Positions 33,512 to 42,678 of a DNA stretch of 64,000 nt are shown piece after piece. Position 1 is the first letter of the stretch, and each line of letters begins with the position of its first letter. The stretch covers positions 1 through 64,000 of the forward strand of contig CATWSG010000001.1 in assembly GCA_958353395.1 (NCBI GenBank), written 5' to 3'. Origin of the DNA: an uncultured Collinsella sp. GTDB taxonomy: Bacteria; Actinomycetota; Coriobacteriia; Coriobacteriales; Coriobacteriaceae. The translations under genes were made by a program, and so were the position numbers. A model generated the notes under the pieces. It did no database searches, was not told the origin of the DNA, and was given only the letters and a program-made list of their open reading frames with translations.

Positions 33512-35953
33512 GTGAACGCCTTTGACCGCTACGCCCCGTTTATCCAAGACTTCATCTACTCCCACGATTGGGAGAGTCTGCGCTCTATCCAGGTTGCAGC
33601 GGCAGACGCCATCTTTAACACGCAAGATAATGTGCTCTTGACGGCATCCACGGCTTCCGGCAAAACCGAGGCAGCCTTCTTTCCCATCCTGACCGAATTT
33701 TGGGAGAACCCGCCCGCGAGCGTGGGCGCCCTCTACATCGGCCCCCTCAAAGCGCTCATCAATGATCAGTTCGTCCGCCTCAACGACCTCTGCGAAGAGG
33801 CCGATATCCCTGTCTGGCACTGGCATGGCGATGTCTCGCAGTCGCACAAGGCTAAGCTCATCAAAAAACCGAGCGGCATCTTGCAGATTACGCCCGAGTC
33901 GCTCGAAGCGCTCTTAATCCATAAGCACATGGCGATCCCGCGCATGTTTTGCGACCTGCGCTATGTGGTCATCGACGAGGTCCATTCGCTCATGCGCGGC
34001 GACCGCGGCGGGCAGACGCTCTGCCTTATCGAGCGGCTCTCGCGCATGGCCGGTGTGCAGCCTCGACGCATTGGCCTTTCGGCCACCATCGGCGACCCCG
34101 AGCGCACGGGCGCTTTTCTCTCACAGGGAACGGGACGCAACTGCGTTATCCCCCGCTTTGAGGAACCGCGCCGCGTGTGGCGCATCTCCATGGAGCACTT
34201 CTACAACTCGGGTCCCCAGGCACAGCAGCGGGGATTCGAGAGCACGGGTCCTCAAGAGGCCGAAGTGCTTGCGTGCGAGCGCATCGAGGCGGCATCCGCG
34301 GCACTGCCCGCCGGCGCCCAAGACATGCGTCACAGCGGACAGCTCACACAAGAGGAGCGCCGTCAACGTCGTGAGCGGGCACGGGGCAAGGCCGCTCCCA
34401 AGGACCGCCAAACTTCCTCGGCCCCCGAGGGCGAAGTCGACATCCCACGAGCGACCGAGCAGGCATTACTCAATCCAACCGACACAGCACCAGACAACGC
34501 CGACCCCGGCATGGGCTATATCTTCGAACACACCCGCGGCCGCAAGTGCCTGGTCTTTGCCAACTCGCGCGAGGAGGCGGAGGCTGTGTGCTCCATGCTG
34601 CGCAGCTACTGCGAGAGCCAGCACGAGCCCGACCGCTTTCTCATCCACCACGGCAATCTTTCGGCATCGTTACGCGAGACGGCAGAAGAGCTCATGCGCG
34701 ACGAGGAGCAGGCACAGACGACCGTCACCACCTCTACGCTGGAACTCGGTATCGATATCGGCCGTCTGGAGCGTGCGTTTCAGATCGACGCGCCGTTTAC
34801 CGTCAGCTCCTTTTTGCAGCGAATGGGCCGCACGGGGCGCCGCGATCTTCCGCCCGAGATGTGGTTTGTCATGCGCGAGGAAGAGCCCGAGCCGCGCACG
34901 ATGATGCCCGAGACCATTCCGTGGAAGCTCTTGCAGGGCATCGCGCTCGTACAACTCTATCGCGAGGAAAAGTGGGTCGAGCCGCCCGAGCTCGATCGAC
35001 TCCCCTACAGCCTGCTCTACCACCAGACTATGTCGACGCTTGCCAGCACCGGAGAGCTCACGCCGGCAGAGCTTGCCCAGCGTGTGCTCACGCTCAGCTA
35101 TTTCCATCGCATCTCGGCCGATGACTATCGCGTACTGCTGCGCCACCTCATCAAGATCGACCACATCCAAGTCACCGAGGGCGGCGGGCTCATCGTGGGC
35201 CTCGCGGGCGAGCGCATCATCAACAACTTTAAGTTCTACGCCGTGTTCCAGGAAAACGAGGAGTTCACCGTTCGCAGCGAATCGGCCGAGCTGGGCACGA
35301 TCGTCAATCCGCCACCGCCCGGTGAGCGCATCGCCATCGCCGGACACTGTTGGATTGTCGAGGAAGTGGACTGGAAGCGTCATACCGTCTTTGCCACGCA
35401 GGTCAAGGGCCGTGTGCCGGCCTACTTTGGCGACTGCCCCGGCGACATCAATACACACGTACTCGAGCGCATGCGCAAGGCGCTCAACGAACATGCCGCG
35501 TATCCGTACCTTATGGGTAACGCGCGGGCCCGCTTGGCGCAGGCTCGCCATACGGCTGAGATTTCGGGTGCGGGAGCTAAGCCGCTCATTAACCTGGGCG
35601 GCGACACCTGGGTGCTCTTCCCCTGGCTGGGCAGCTACGCCTTTTTGGCACTCGAGCGCATGCTCAAGATTAAATGTGCCGCGGAGCTGGGCCTTCGCGG
35701 ACTCGACCCGTCGCGCCCGTACTTTATGCAGTTTAAGATGAAGGTCGACGAGGAGACGTTCTTTGAGGTGCTCGCCGCCGAGGCCGAGAAAGATTTCGAT
35801 CCTATCGAGCTCGTCTATCCTGGCGAGGTGCCTTACTTTGACCGCTACGACGAGTTTGTCCCCGAAGAGCTCGTGCGCAAGGGCTTTGCCGAAGGCGTGC
35901 TCGACATCGAGGGTATGAAGCAGCGCGTCCTCAGCTGGCGCGACCACGCCTAA
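33512..35953 (+). CDS. Lhr/BrxHI-like DEAD/DEAH-box helicase
   Basis: An 813-residue superfamily 2 helicase. Motif I is STASGKTEA (Lys51), motif II is DEVH at residues 155-158, motif III is LSATIG and motif VI is QRMGRTGRR near residue 436. It has a long insertion of charged residues (about 255-320) before the second RecA domain and a roughly 370-residue C-terminal region that lacks other named motifs I can read. The general form fits Lhr-type helicases, including BrxHI of BREX. The GTG start at 33512 has GAGGAGG upstream. Last gene of the TerB_N-ATPase-helicase module; it probably unwinds or translocates on DNA. Confidence 0.85.
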   Translation: MNAFDRYAPFIQDFIYSHDWESLRSIQVAAADAIFNTQDNVLLTASTASGKTEAAFFPILTEFWENPPASVGALYIGPLKALINDQFVRLNDLCEEADIPVWHWHGDVSQSHKAKLIKKPSGILQITPESLEALLIHKHMAIPRMFCDLRYVVIDEVHSLMRGDRGGQTLCLIERLSRMAGVQPRRIGLSATIGDPERTGAFLSQGTGRNCVIPRFEEPRRVWRISMEHFYNSGPQAQQRGFESTGPQEAEVLACERIEAASAALPAGAQDMRHSGQLTQEERRQRRERARGKAAPKDRQTSSAPEGEVDIPRATEQALLNPTDTAPDNADPGMGYIFEHTRGRKCLVFANSREEAEAVCSMLRSYCESQHEPDRFLIHHGNLSASLRETAEELMRDEEQAQTTVTTSTLELGIDIGRLERAFQIDAPFTVSSFLQRMGRTGRRDLPPEMWFVMREEEPEPRTMMPETIPWKLLQGIALVQLYREEKWVEPPELDRLPYSLLYHQTMSTLASTGELTPAELAQRVLTLSYFHRISADDYRVLLRHLIKIDHIQVTEGGGLIVGLAGERIINNFKFYAVFQENEEFTVRSESAELGTIVNPPPPGERIAIAGHCWIVEEVDWKRHTVFATQVKGRVPAYFGDCPGDINTHVLERMRKALNEHAAYPYLMGNARARLAQARHTAEISGAGAKPLINLGGDTWVLFPWLGSYAFLALERMLKIKCAAELGLRGLDPSRPYFMQFKMKVDEETFFEVLAAEAEKDFDPIELVYPGEVPYFDRYDEFVPEELVRKGFAEGVLDIEGMKQRVLSWRDHA

Positions 35954-35979
35954 GACCAGTCTTTTTGAGACGGGGAGAC

Positions 35980-36858
35980 TTATTTGTCGTGAAGGACGGT
36001 GCCGAGGAAGTCGGTGTCGAAGGGCACGGCTTCGGCAAAGGCATAGTCGCCGTCGCTGGCGATGAGCAGGTAGTTTTCCTCGCCGCCGAACTTCGCATCG
36101 CCGCATGGGACTACCCAGGCGTGGACGAATACCTCGAGTGCCGTGGCAGCGCAGGCGCGCAGGAACGTCGCATCGCTCCCCTCGTTTGCGCTCACGATAT
36201 TGGCAACATAGATGCCCCCGGGATTCAGGCTGCCCCGCACTAAACGCAACGCCTCAACCGTCGCCAGCTCGCGTACGGGCTCGGCACCGCCAAAGCAATC
36301 GCTAACGACCACGTCGTAGCGACGATGACCCACGCTCGTCACGCCCAGATACGAGCGAGCCTCAGCGGTTATCACCCGCAGGCGGTCGCCCGCTGCGCGC
36401 TCCAGCTCGTCCAGGTAGAACCAGCGGCGCGCCAGGCGCGTAATCTCTCCGTCATACTCGATGACGTCCATGCGCAAACCCTCGTGCGACATCAGCGCGA
36501 ACTTGGGATAGGCAAACCCGCCGCCGCCCAGCATGAGCATACGGTCGATACCATGCCCGTAAGCATCACGCATTGCGTCCTCAGCCTCAAACACGTCGTC
36601 AAACGCACGATAGTACGCAAAGACGGGCTCCGCCCAGCGTTCGCCAACGTAACTCGCGCTTTGGTAGACGCCGCCTTGCACCAATACGCGGACTTCGTCG
36701 CCGCCCTCATCGTGCACGCGTTTCACACGCGCCAACCCATTGCGGGTTCGCGCAACCTGCAGACAGGCAGCACGAACAGCGACGGCGGCCGCACCAAGCG
36801 CCGCGGCCCCCAGAGCAACGCCGGCAACGACGCCGGCAGAAACACTCGGCTTGTTCAT
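35980..36858 (-). CDS. Spermidine-synthase-like methyltransferase-fold protein
   Basis: A 292-residue protein with an N-terminal Ala/Val-rich membrane helix (residues 8-32) and a Rossmann domain of the polyamine synthase type. RMLMLGGGGFAYPKF near residue 106 is the nucleotide loop, MDVIEYDGEI follows, and YDVVVSDCFGG matches the spermidine synthase active-site region, which usually reads like YDVIIVDAFDG. The change leaves its activity uncertain. The ATG at 36858 immediately follows the elp3 stop (TAG then ATG), so the two genes are cotranscribed. It converges on the helicase gene. Confidence 0.78.
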   Translation of the reverse strand: MNKPSVSAGVVAGVALGAAALGAAAVAVRAACLQVARTRNGLARVKRVHDEGGDEVRVLVQGGVYQSASYVGERWAEPVFAYYRAFDDVFEAEDAMRDAYGHGIDRMLMLGGGGFAYPKFALMSHEGLRMDVIEYDGEITRLARRWFYLDELERAAGDRLRVITAEARSYLGVTSVGHRRYDVVVSDCFGGAEPVRELATVEALRLVRGSLNPGGIYVANIVSANEGSDATFLRACAATALEVFVHAWVVPCGDAKFGGEENYLLIASDGDYAFAEAVPFDTDFLGTVLHDK

Positions 36859-38766
36859 CTAGAGCTCCTTTTGCAGATAAAGGCCATGGTCATAAAATCC
36901 AAGATGGCGATAGTACTCACGTGTGCCAATCGCGCTAATCACGTTGATACGCGCATAGCCCGCATCCCGGGCAATCTCGCAGGCACGCTCTACGAGCAAA
37001 CGCCCCAACCCGTGATGCTGCGCTGCCTGGCCCTGATCGCCCACGCGTGCCGCCATGCCATACACGTGCACCTCACGAATCATCGCCTCGTCCGGCGTCG
37101 TCGGCAACTCGTCCGCATGCGCGGCAACAAACGAATGGTCGGGCAGCGACAACCGCAAAAAGCCCGCGATCTTGCCCTGCGGCGTCACCCACTGCAAAAA
37201 GCGCTCGTGCGTCACCGGCGTCTCGTACGTCACTTCCTCGTCAAGGGTCAACTCGTCCAGATCGGCACCCGCCGTGCTGATCTCGCGATAGCGGATCTCG
37301 CGCACCACCGCGCCTTCTCCACGAGCCGCCAAGCGGTTCTCGACGAGCTGACGCAGGTTGGGCTTCTTGTTGCCCACCATGATGTCGTCGGAGCTAAAGT
37401 CGCGAATCATACGGCTGATGCGGCAGAACGCCGGCGTCGCCACGATGTCGTCGGCCAGCACGTCGAGCAGCTCTTCCTCGGTATAGGGGCGCCACTCGCC
37501 GCGCTCATAGCAGCCCACCAGACGCGAGTCCTCGATGAGCGCACACGGGTAGACCTTGACCTCGTCGGGCATAAAGGCCCCTTCGGTCATAAAGCGTTCG
37601 TAGTCGCGCTTGTCTCCCTCCGGCGTGGCGCCCAGCAGGTTAAGCATAAAATGCGCATGGATCTTAAAGCCAAACAGGCGCGCAAGCGAAAACGCCCCCT
37701 CGATCTGCGCCACCGAAATGCGGCGTTCGTTGATATCGAGCAGGTGTTGGTCGAGGCTCTGGATGCCCATCTGGATCTTGGTGCAGCCCAGGCGGCGGAT
37801 AAGCGTAAGCGCCTGCGGCGTTACAGCATCGGGGCGCGTCTCGATGACGAGCCCCACCACGCGATGCTTCGCTGTCTCGTTAATGCGTTGCTGGCGCTCA
37901 AGCTCCTCCATCGTTGCCGTCTGCCACTCGGTGACCTCGCCCCACGGCGTGCCGGGGCCGTACAGACGACGCACTGCGCGGTTATAGCCACCCACGGCAG
38001 CATCCACACGCCCCTGCTCGTCGGCAACGCCGGCAGCAAGCTCGACCTCGTCTGTCGCAATGCCGGCGGCCCGATAGCGCTCACGGCGCTCTGCTACCAC
38101 CGGCGGTAGGGCATCGGCGGGAGCGTCATCGAGCAGGCGCCCTGCCTCGGCACGACTGATGCCCGGACGCGCCAACATGGGGTTGGCCGCCACGCCGGCC
38201 ACGGCATCGTCATTGAGCGCGCGGAAGAGCTCCGACATAAACCACATCTGATACCCTTGCGGATAGTCGCTCCAGGTACCGCCAAGCACAATGAGCTCGA
38301 TCTTATCGGTCGCATGACCCATCTGCGAAAGCGCGGTCAAACGGGCGCTCACCTGCAGATATGGATCGAAGCAGTTTTGCTCTGCACGGGCACACGCCGG
38401 CTCGGCATGTAAATAGCTTTTGGGCATGCGCAGGTCGTTGGGGCAAAACAGGCAATCGCCCGAGCACGGCCACGGCTTGGTGATGACGGTAATGGTTGCC
38501 ACGCCCGAAGCCGTGCGACGAGGCTTCATACGCAGCACCTGCAGCAGTTGACGTTCCAGCTCGGCATCGACATTCCACCCAGCCCAACGAGCCGGCTCCT
38601 CACGTTTAACCCGCTGGTAGAACGGCAGCAGACGGCGCTTGGCCAAATCGCGTTTGTCGGCACCCTCACGGCGCGCCTCGGCATGTATCAGTTTGACGAG
38701 CGCTTTGTCATCCACGGTCTCGCCGCGACGCAGAGCCTCGAGTATGTTCAAGATAATCTGTTCCAT
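36859..38766 (-). CDS. elp3: Elp3-type tRNA uridine-34 modification enzyme
   Basis: A 635-residue radical SAM plus acetyltransferase protein. The iron-sulfur cysteines are C101, C105 and C108 (PCSGDCLFCPND), and the core includes KIELIVLGGTWSDYP and LVIETRPDAVTP. The C-terminal 130 residues form a GNAT domain with GLGRLLVERACEIARDAG. Elp3 uses SAM and acetyl-CoA to add a carboxymethyl group to the wobble uridine of tRNA. Eukaryotes need the six-subunit Elongator, whereas some bacteria and archaea have Elp3 alone, as here. It is the first gene of a two-gene unit with the spermidine-synthase-like gene. Confidence 0.93.
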   Translation of the reverse strand: MEQIILNILEALRRGETVDDKALVKLIHAEARREGADKRDLAKRRLLPFYQRVKREEPARWAGWNVDAELERQLLQVLRMKPRRTASGVATITVITKPWPCSGDCLFCPNDLRMPKSYLHAEPACARAEQNCFDPYLQVSARLTALSQMGHATDKIELIVLGGTWSDYPQGYQMWFMSELFRALNDDAVAGVAANPMLARPGISRAEAGRLLDDAPADALPPVVAERRERYRAAGIATDEVELAAGVADEQGRVDAAVGGYNRAVRRLYGPGTPWGEVTEWQTATMEELERQQRINETAKHRVVGLVIETRPDAVTPQALTLIRRLGCTKIQMGIQSLDQHLLDINERRISVAQIEGAFSLARLFGFKIHAHFMLNLLGATPEGDKRDYERFMTEGAFMPDEVKVYPCALIEDSRLVGCYERGEWRPYTEEELLDVLADDIVATPAFCRISRMIRDFSSDDIMVGNKKPNLRQLVENRLAARGEGAVVREIRYREISTAGADLDELTLDEEVTYETPVTHERFLQWVTPQGKIAGFLRLSLPDHSFVAAHADELPTTPDEAMIREVHVYGMAARVGDQGQAAQHHGLGRLLVERACEIARDAGYARINVISAIGTREYYRHLGFYDHGLYLQKEL

Positions 38767-38783
38767 GCCCCCATTGTAAAGGC

Positions 38784-38818
38784 AAAGGCGCCGGAGCCGA
38801 TCTCGGCTTCGGCGCCTC
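38784..38818 (-). terminator. Terminator of the DUF4097 operon
   Basis: GGCGCCG-AAGCCGA pairs with TCGGCTC-CGGCGCC in a 14-bp stem with one mismatch. On the minus strand it is followed by TTTGCCTTT. It lies 46 bases beyond the DUF4097 gene and just before elp3. Confidence 0.72.
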
Positions 38819-38863
38819 CATCAAAGAGCATGCCTATATGTACCGATCTCCGAAAACCGCATG

Positions 38864-39763
38864 TCACTCCGGATCAAACGACATGTCGCCCGAACCGACC
38901 TCAAAACGATACGTAGCAGACTTATCGCCGCTATCGAATTCAAGATTCAAAATGGTCTCGCCGTCGTAGCCAAGCGGAAGGAAATCGCTCTCGAAGTCGC
39001 CGCTGCCCAAGGTGAGGCTCGCCTTAAAGCCCGTCGAGTTCGGAACCGTCATCTCCACATCGCCCGAGCCCACATTCACGTCCATCGACTTCGCGGGGGC
39101 CTGGTAGAGCTCGAACGTCACATCGCCCGAACCGACCTCGGCATTCAGGGTATCGGTCACGGTGCCCGTAAACTCAACGTCTCCAGAGTCCAAAGTCAGG
39201 TTGAGGTCATGACACGCAATGCCCGCGACCGTCAGGTCACCCGATCCTACATTCGCTGTAATGCCCACCATGTTATCGGCAACTTCGCGCGGCAGTTCGA
39301 CGGTAACCGTGCGGTCAATGGCGCGCTCGTCATCGCAATCAAACTGGCGAATCTTGAGCGTAGAGCCCTTGATTTCGGCCAGGTTCTGGGTTGCCGCATC
39401 GAAGGCAACGGTCCCCGTTGCCACGCGACCGCTTTCAATTACGCGCACTGGCCCGCCGGAGACGTGTTTGACCTCGACCGTGCCCGACGTCACGTCCAAG
39501 TCAAGCGATGTGAACGCGTCGGCATCAAAGGTTTCGCTCGAAAGCTGCTGAGGCTGAGCAGAATAGTTACCGTCATCCAAAGGATCGCCCTCGTCCACCA
39601 CATCGTCCATACCAGACAGGCCGGATACAACATCGTCGAGATCCCACGGGCCATCAAAATGAATCAATGTCCGCGAAACGCCAAAGACAAGCCCAACAAT
39701 GAGCACAAACGCTCCGATGCCAACACCAAGGCGTACCTTGGATTCATGCGAAAGCTTCATCAT
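38864..39763 (-). CDS. DUF4097 family beta-repeat membrane-anchored protein
   Basis: A 299-residue protein with one N-terminal membrane helix (about 11-30) and an outside beta-solenoid-like domain of the DUF4097 family. Short repeats such as VGSGDLTV, DSGDVEF, VGSGDVTF, VGSGDVEM and VGSGDMSF recur every 18-25 residues from about residue 165 to the end. Such proteins are often paired with a small HTH regulator and are thought to sense or respond to the cell envelope. The start codons at 39763 and 39760 (ATGATG) overlap the stop of the upstream regulator, so translation is coupled. Confidence 0.83.
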   Translation of the reverse strand: MMKLSHESKVRLGVGIGAFVLIVGLVFGVSRTLIHFDGPWDLDDVVSGLSGMDDVVDEGDPLDDGNYSAQPQQLSSETFDADAFTSLDLDVTSGTVEVKHVSGGPVRVIESGRVATGTVAFDAATQNLAEIKGSTLKIRQFDCDDERAIDRTVTVELPREVADNMVGITANVGSGDLTVAGIACHDLNLTLDSGDVEFTGTVTDTLNAEVGSGDVTFELYQAPAKSMDVNVGSGDVEMTVPNSTGFKASLTLGSGDFESDFLPLGYDGETILNLEFDSGDKSATYRFEVGSGDMSFDPE

Positions 39764-40482
39764 TCGTCACCCTCTTTGGCACATGGCTCAGCGGTGGTCG
39801 TGGTAGCCACGTCAGCATCAGGTTCCGCAGAAGCATCCTTCCCCTGGGCCTTGATCGCCACCGACGCCGGACCAACCTGAATATCCCCGCGCGCCCAATC
39901 ACCATCGAGCGCACGCGCCACCCAGTGATAGATGGGAATCGTAAAGAAGATCAGCGCGGCAAAGGGGCCGGCACCAAACAGGAACATCAGCAAAAAGAAC
40001 AGCAGCCAGCACACGGCCCAATACGGGAACGACTGGAACGGGCCCTTTACCGGAGTCGAGCCAACGGCGGTGCCACTCGTCGCCTGCGCCGTAGCGGCAT
40101 TGGCGACCTGCGCACTCCAGCTTGCCGCCTGCGCCGCCTTGGCCGCGGCATCACTTGCCTGCGTAGCTGCCTCCGTGGCGCGTGCCGCCGCCTCATGGGT
40201 GCGAGCACGCTCTGCCGCCTCGGCCTCGCGCTGGCGGGCGCGGTCCTCATTCTCAAACTCGATATCGTCCTCAATCTCATCGCTCGGATTGAGCAGCTCG
40301 TCCAGGCTCACACCGTAGAGCTTGGCGAGCGAGATCAGGTTCTCGGTATCGGGCGAGCTCTCTGCACGCTCCCATTTACTGACCGCCTGGCGCGACAGCC
40401 CCAGCTTTCGCGCCAGCCCTTCTTGGCTAAAACCCTTGCTGCGACGAAGGTCGGCGAGCCGCTGCGCAGTTTCTACATTCAT
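39760..40482 (-). CDS. XRE-family HTH regulator with membrane domain
   Basis: A 240-residue protein. An XRE helix-turn-helix occupies residues 1-65 (LRRSKGFSQEGLARKLGLSR, QAVSKWERAESSPD). It is followed by an Ala-rich, probably coiled-coil stretch (about 85-145) and two membrane helices (about 160-200). This layout is known from regulators that sense the envelope and control a neighbouring DUF4097 gene, here directly downstream with a 4-base overlap. The ATG at 40482 is preceded by AGGAGG. A palindrome in the divergent promoter region is a possible binding site. Confidence 0.83.
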   Translation of the reverse strand: MNVETAQRLADLRRSKGFSQEGLARKLGLSRQAVSKWERAESSPDTENLISLAKLYGVSLDELLNPSDEIEDDIEFENEDRARQREAEAAERARTHEAAARATEAATQASDAAAKAAQAASWSAQVANAATAQATSGTAVGSTPVKGPFQSFPYWAVCWLLFFLLMFLFGAGPFAALIFFTIPIYHWVARALDGDWARGDIQVGPASVAIKAQGKDASAEPDADVATTTTAEPCAKEGDE

Positions 40483-40600
40483 GGTTCCTCCTATGTGATG
40501 CCAGCCGTGCCGCCGGACCATTTTTGTTCTTAAGGCGCCTTGCACAGTTAAAAATGTATCCGCCACCGCCAAAAGCATGCCACCTATTCTAGTGAGATTT

Positions 40601-40629
40601 TTGACAACCGGCGGTTGCGGGCACATATG
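40601..40629 (+). promoter_or_regulatory. Candidate promoter with internal operator
   Basis: A perfect TTGACA (40601-40606) is 17 bases from a weak CATATG (40624-40629). Between the two boxes lies the palindrome CAACCG-G-CGGTTG (40605-40617), a classic place for a repressor. It could serve the methyltransferase gene, with the adjacent HTH protein as a candidate binder. Confidence 0.4.
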
Positions 40630-40749
40630 AGCTGCGGAAATGTGTCCAAACAAAGCAATGACCCGCAGCTCGGTTGTCCCCGTTGCGGCGTTAACGGTAG
40701 TATGGTCGTACTGTTTATTCCGCACCGCCAACGGAGGGAGTTCCGCGCC

Positions 40750-41622
40750 GTGAACCGCGATTTCGCCTCATCGCTCATCCAGCTCAACAACACGTTCTAT
40801 CGCGAGCACTCCGCCTCCTTCTCCGATACGCGCCAGGCCCCGTGGCCCGGCTGGGTGCGCACCATGGATATCGCGCTCGAGCAGCTCGACGTCGCCACGA
40901 TCGAGCATCCCGTCCGCGTCTTCGATCTTGCCTGCGGCAATATGCGATTCGAGAATTTTGCCGCCGGCGGCGCGCTTGCCGCCAAGGGCGTCGACGGCGC
41001 AAACCCCTCGGCAGATGCCAGCTGCCCGTTTGAGTTCTATGGCGTCGACTCGTGCCAAGACCTGGCTATCGATGCACATGGCCACGCCCTGCGCATTCCC
41101 AACCTGCACTTCCAGGAACTCGACGTGCTCGACGCCCTCATGAAGCTCAACCCCGCCGAAACACCCGACATGCTTTTCGACGCCCCGCTCGCCGACATCT
41201 CGGTCTGCTTTGGATTTATGCACCACGTGCCGTCGTGCGAGTACCGCGTACGCGTGCTCGACGCCCTGGTGCGCCAGACGCGCCCAGGCGGCATCATCGC
41301 CATCAGCTTTTGGGAGTTTATGAACGACGAGCGCATGGCGCGCAAGGCCGTTCGAGCCGAGGCCCGCGCCGAGCTCACCCCGCCGTTTGAGGGTTACGAT
41401 TCCACACAGTTTGAAGCCGGTGACCACCTCATTGGCTGGCAAAACGACCGCCACGCCTACCGCTATTGCCATCACTTTGACGATCAGCAGATCACCGACC
41501 TGGTGCGCGGCGTCCGTACGTTCTACAAGAGCGGCGAGGTCCCCGTGCGCGAGCTTGAGCGCTTCCATGCCGACGGTCGCAGCGGCGAGCTCAACCGCTA
41601 TGTGATCCTCAAGCGCCTGTAG
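40750..41622 (+). CDS. Class I SAM-dependent methyltransferase
   Basis: A 290-residue protein with a methyltransferase fold: RVFDLACGNMRF (SAM loop), DISVCFGFMHHVPS and LVRQTRPGGIIAISFWEFM. These match small-molecule or lipid methyltransferases with the unusual loop Cys-Gly-Asn. The substrate is unknown. I chose the GTG at 40750 (VNRDFASSL) because GGAGGGAG lies upstream and earlier codons are non-conserved. It is divergent from the HTH/DUF4097 operon and 118 bases before trmB. Confidence 0.75.
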   Translation: MNRDFASSLIQLNNTFYREHSASFSDTRQAPWPGWVRTMDIALEQLDVATIEHPVRVFDLACGNMRFENFAAGGALAAKGVDGANPSADASCPFEFYGVDSCQDLAIDAHGHALRIPNLHFQELDVLDALMKLNPAETPDMLFDAPLADISVCFGFMHHVPSCEYRVRVLDALVRQTRPGGIIAISFWEFMNDERMARKAVRAEARAELTPPFEGYDSTQFEAGDHLIGWQNDRHAYRYCHHFDDQQITDLVRGVRTFYKSGEVPVRELERFHADGRSGELNRYVILKRL

Positions 41623-41740
41623 ACATCGACAACTCGTCGCCGAGCCGCACCACATCTTTCGGGCAAACTATGCCCACCCCTTTTCAACCCATTGACGGAA
41701 CGCGCAGCCATGCGTTCCCTACTTATGACCAAGGAGCCTC

Positions 41741-42580
41741 ATGGGAGCCGTCCACGTTCGCACGCCTAAGAACTTTGTGCTCGAGGAGCGCCTGGAGCGC
41801 TACGCCGATGCGATTGAGACGAACCCCGAGGCCTATGTCGGAGATTGGCGCGAGGCTTGCGCGCCAGTTGGCTGCAAGCCTTTCGAACACCTTCACCTGG
41901 ATCTTGGTTGTGGCAAGGGAACGTACCTTGTAGAGCGCGCGGCCCACGAGCCAAACACCCTCTTTATCGGTATGGACCAGGAGCCCATCTGCATTGCCTA
42001 TGCCGCGCAGAAAATCTGCGAGCAGGAGCTGTCCAACGCGCTCGTCCTGCCCCGAGGCGCCGCATCGCTGCCACAGTTGTTTGCCACAGGCGAGCTCGAT
42101 GCCATCACCATTAACTTTCCCACGCCGCAGCCCAAGGCCAAGTACGCCAAAAAACGACTCGTCCATGTCGACCATCTGATGCTCTACCGCCCGCTCTTTT
42201 CAGCCGGCGCCACCGTCACACTGCGAACCGACAGCAAGCCATTGCGCGACTACGCCCTGGGGCAGTTTGCCGCGGCAGGCTACGACACACTTTGGGTAAG
42301 TGATGACGTTCGCCGCGACCATCCCGAGCATCCCGAAACCGAGTACGAGTGCCGCACGCGCGAGATGGGTGCCGCTGTCTATGGCATTTGCGCCACACCC
42401 GGCGCGCAACCCAGCGATGAACAGCTCGCGACGGGCCGCGCGCAGGAGCAAAGCCTTGCCTGCTACCTGCCCGATAACCTCGATGAGCTCACCTATGTAC
42501 CTCTGGGCATGGAAGAAGCCGTCGAGAACTTTAAAAACCGCGCCCGCAAAGGCAAGAAGCGCCTGCCGCAAGAGCACTAA
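41741..42580 (+). CDS. trmB: TrmB-like tRNA (guanine-N7)-methyltransferase
   Basis: A 279-residue protein of the TrmB family that methylates G46 of tRNA. The SAM loop is HLDLGCGKGTYLV (about residues 51-63), and the later KKRLVHVDHLMLYRPLF fits the substrate-binding region. The family motif normally reads FPDPWPK; here it is FPTPQPK, replacing the usual acidic residue and tryptophan, so the enzyme may be altered or act on another site. The protein is also longer than the common 210-240 residues. AAGGAG precedes the ATG. Confidence 0.75.
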   Translation: MGAVHVRTPKNFVLEERLERYADAIETNPEAYVGDWREACAPVGCKPFEHLHLDLGCGKGTYLVERAAHEPNTLFIGMDQEPICIAYAAQKICEQELSNALVLPRGAASLPQLFATGELDAITINFPTPQPKAKYAKKRLVHVDHLMLYRPLFSAGATVTLRTDSKPLRDYALGQFAAAGYDTLWVSDDVRRDHPEHPETEYECRTREMGAAVYGICATPGAQPSDEQLATGRAQEQSLACYLPDNLDELTYVPLGMEEAVENFKNRARKGKKRLPQEH

Positions 42581-42678
42581 CTTCACGCGCCCATTTCCTG
42601 CATTTTCTCGCGCGCTGGCGCCCCACGCCGCCGCTACGCCATAATAGTTGGCGGACAATCGCGAGAGAAAGCAAACAC

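Noticed and set aside
30338..35953. Complete BREX system
   Set aside because: Only BrxD-like ATPase and BrxHI-like helicase are present; PglX, PglZ, BrxC, BrxA/BrxB are missing on both sides.
36325..38109. Long open frame antisense to elp3
   Set aside because: Arg/His/Leu-rich translation typical of an antisense frame, while elp3 on the other strand has full motifs.
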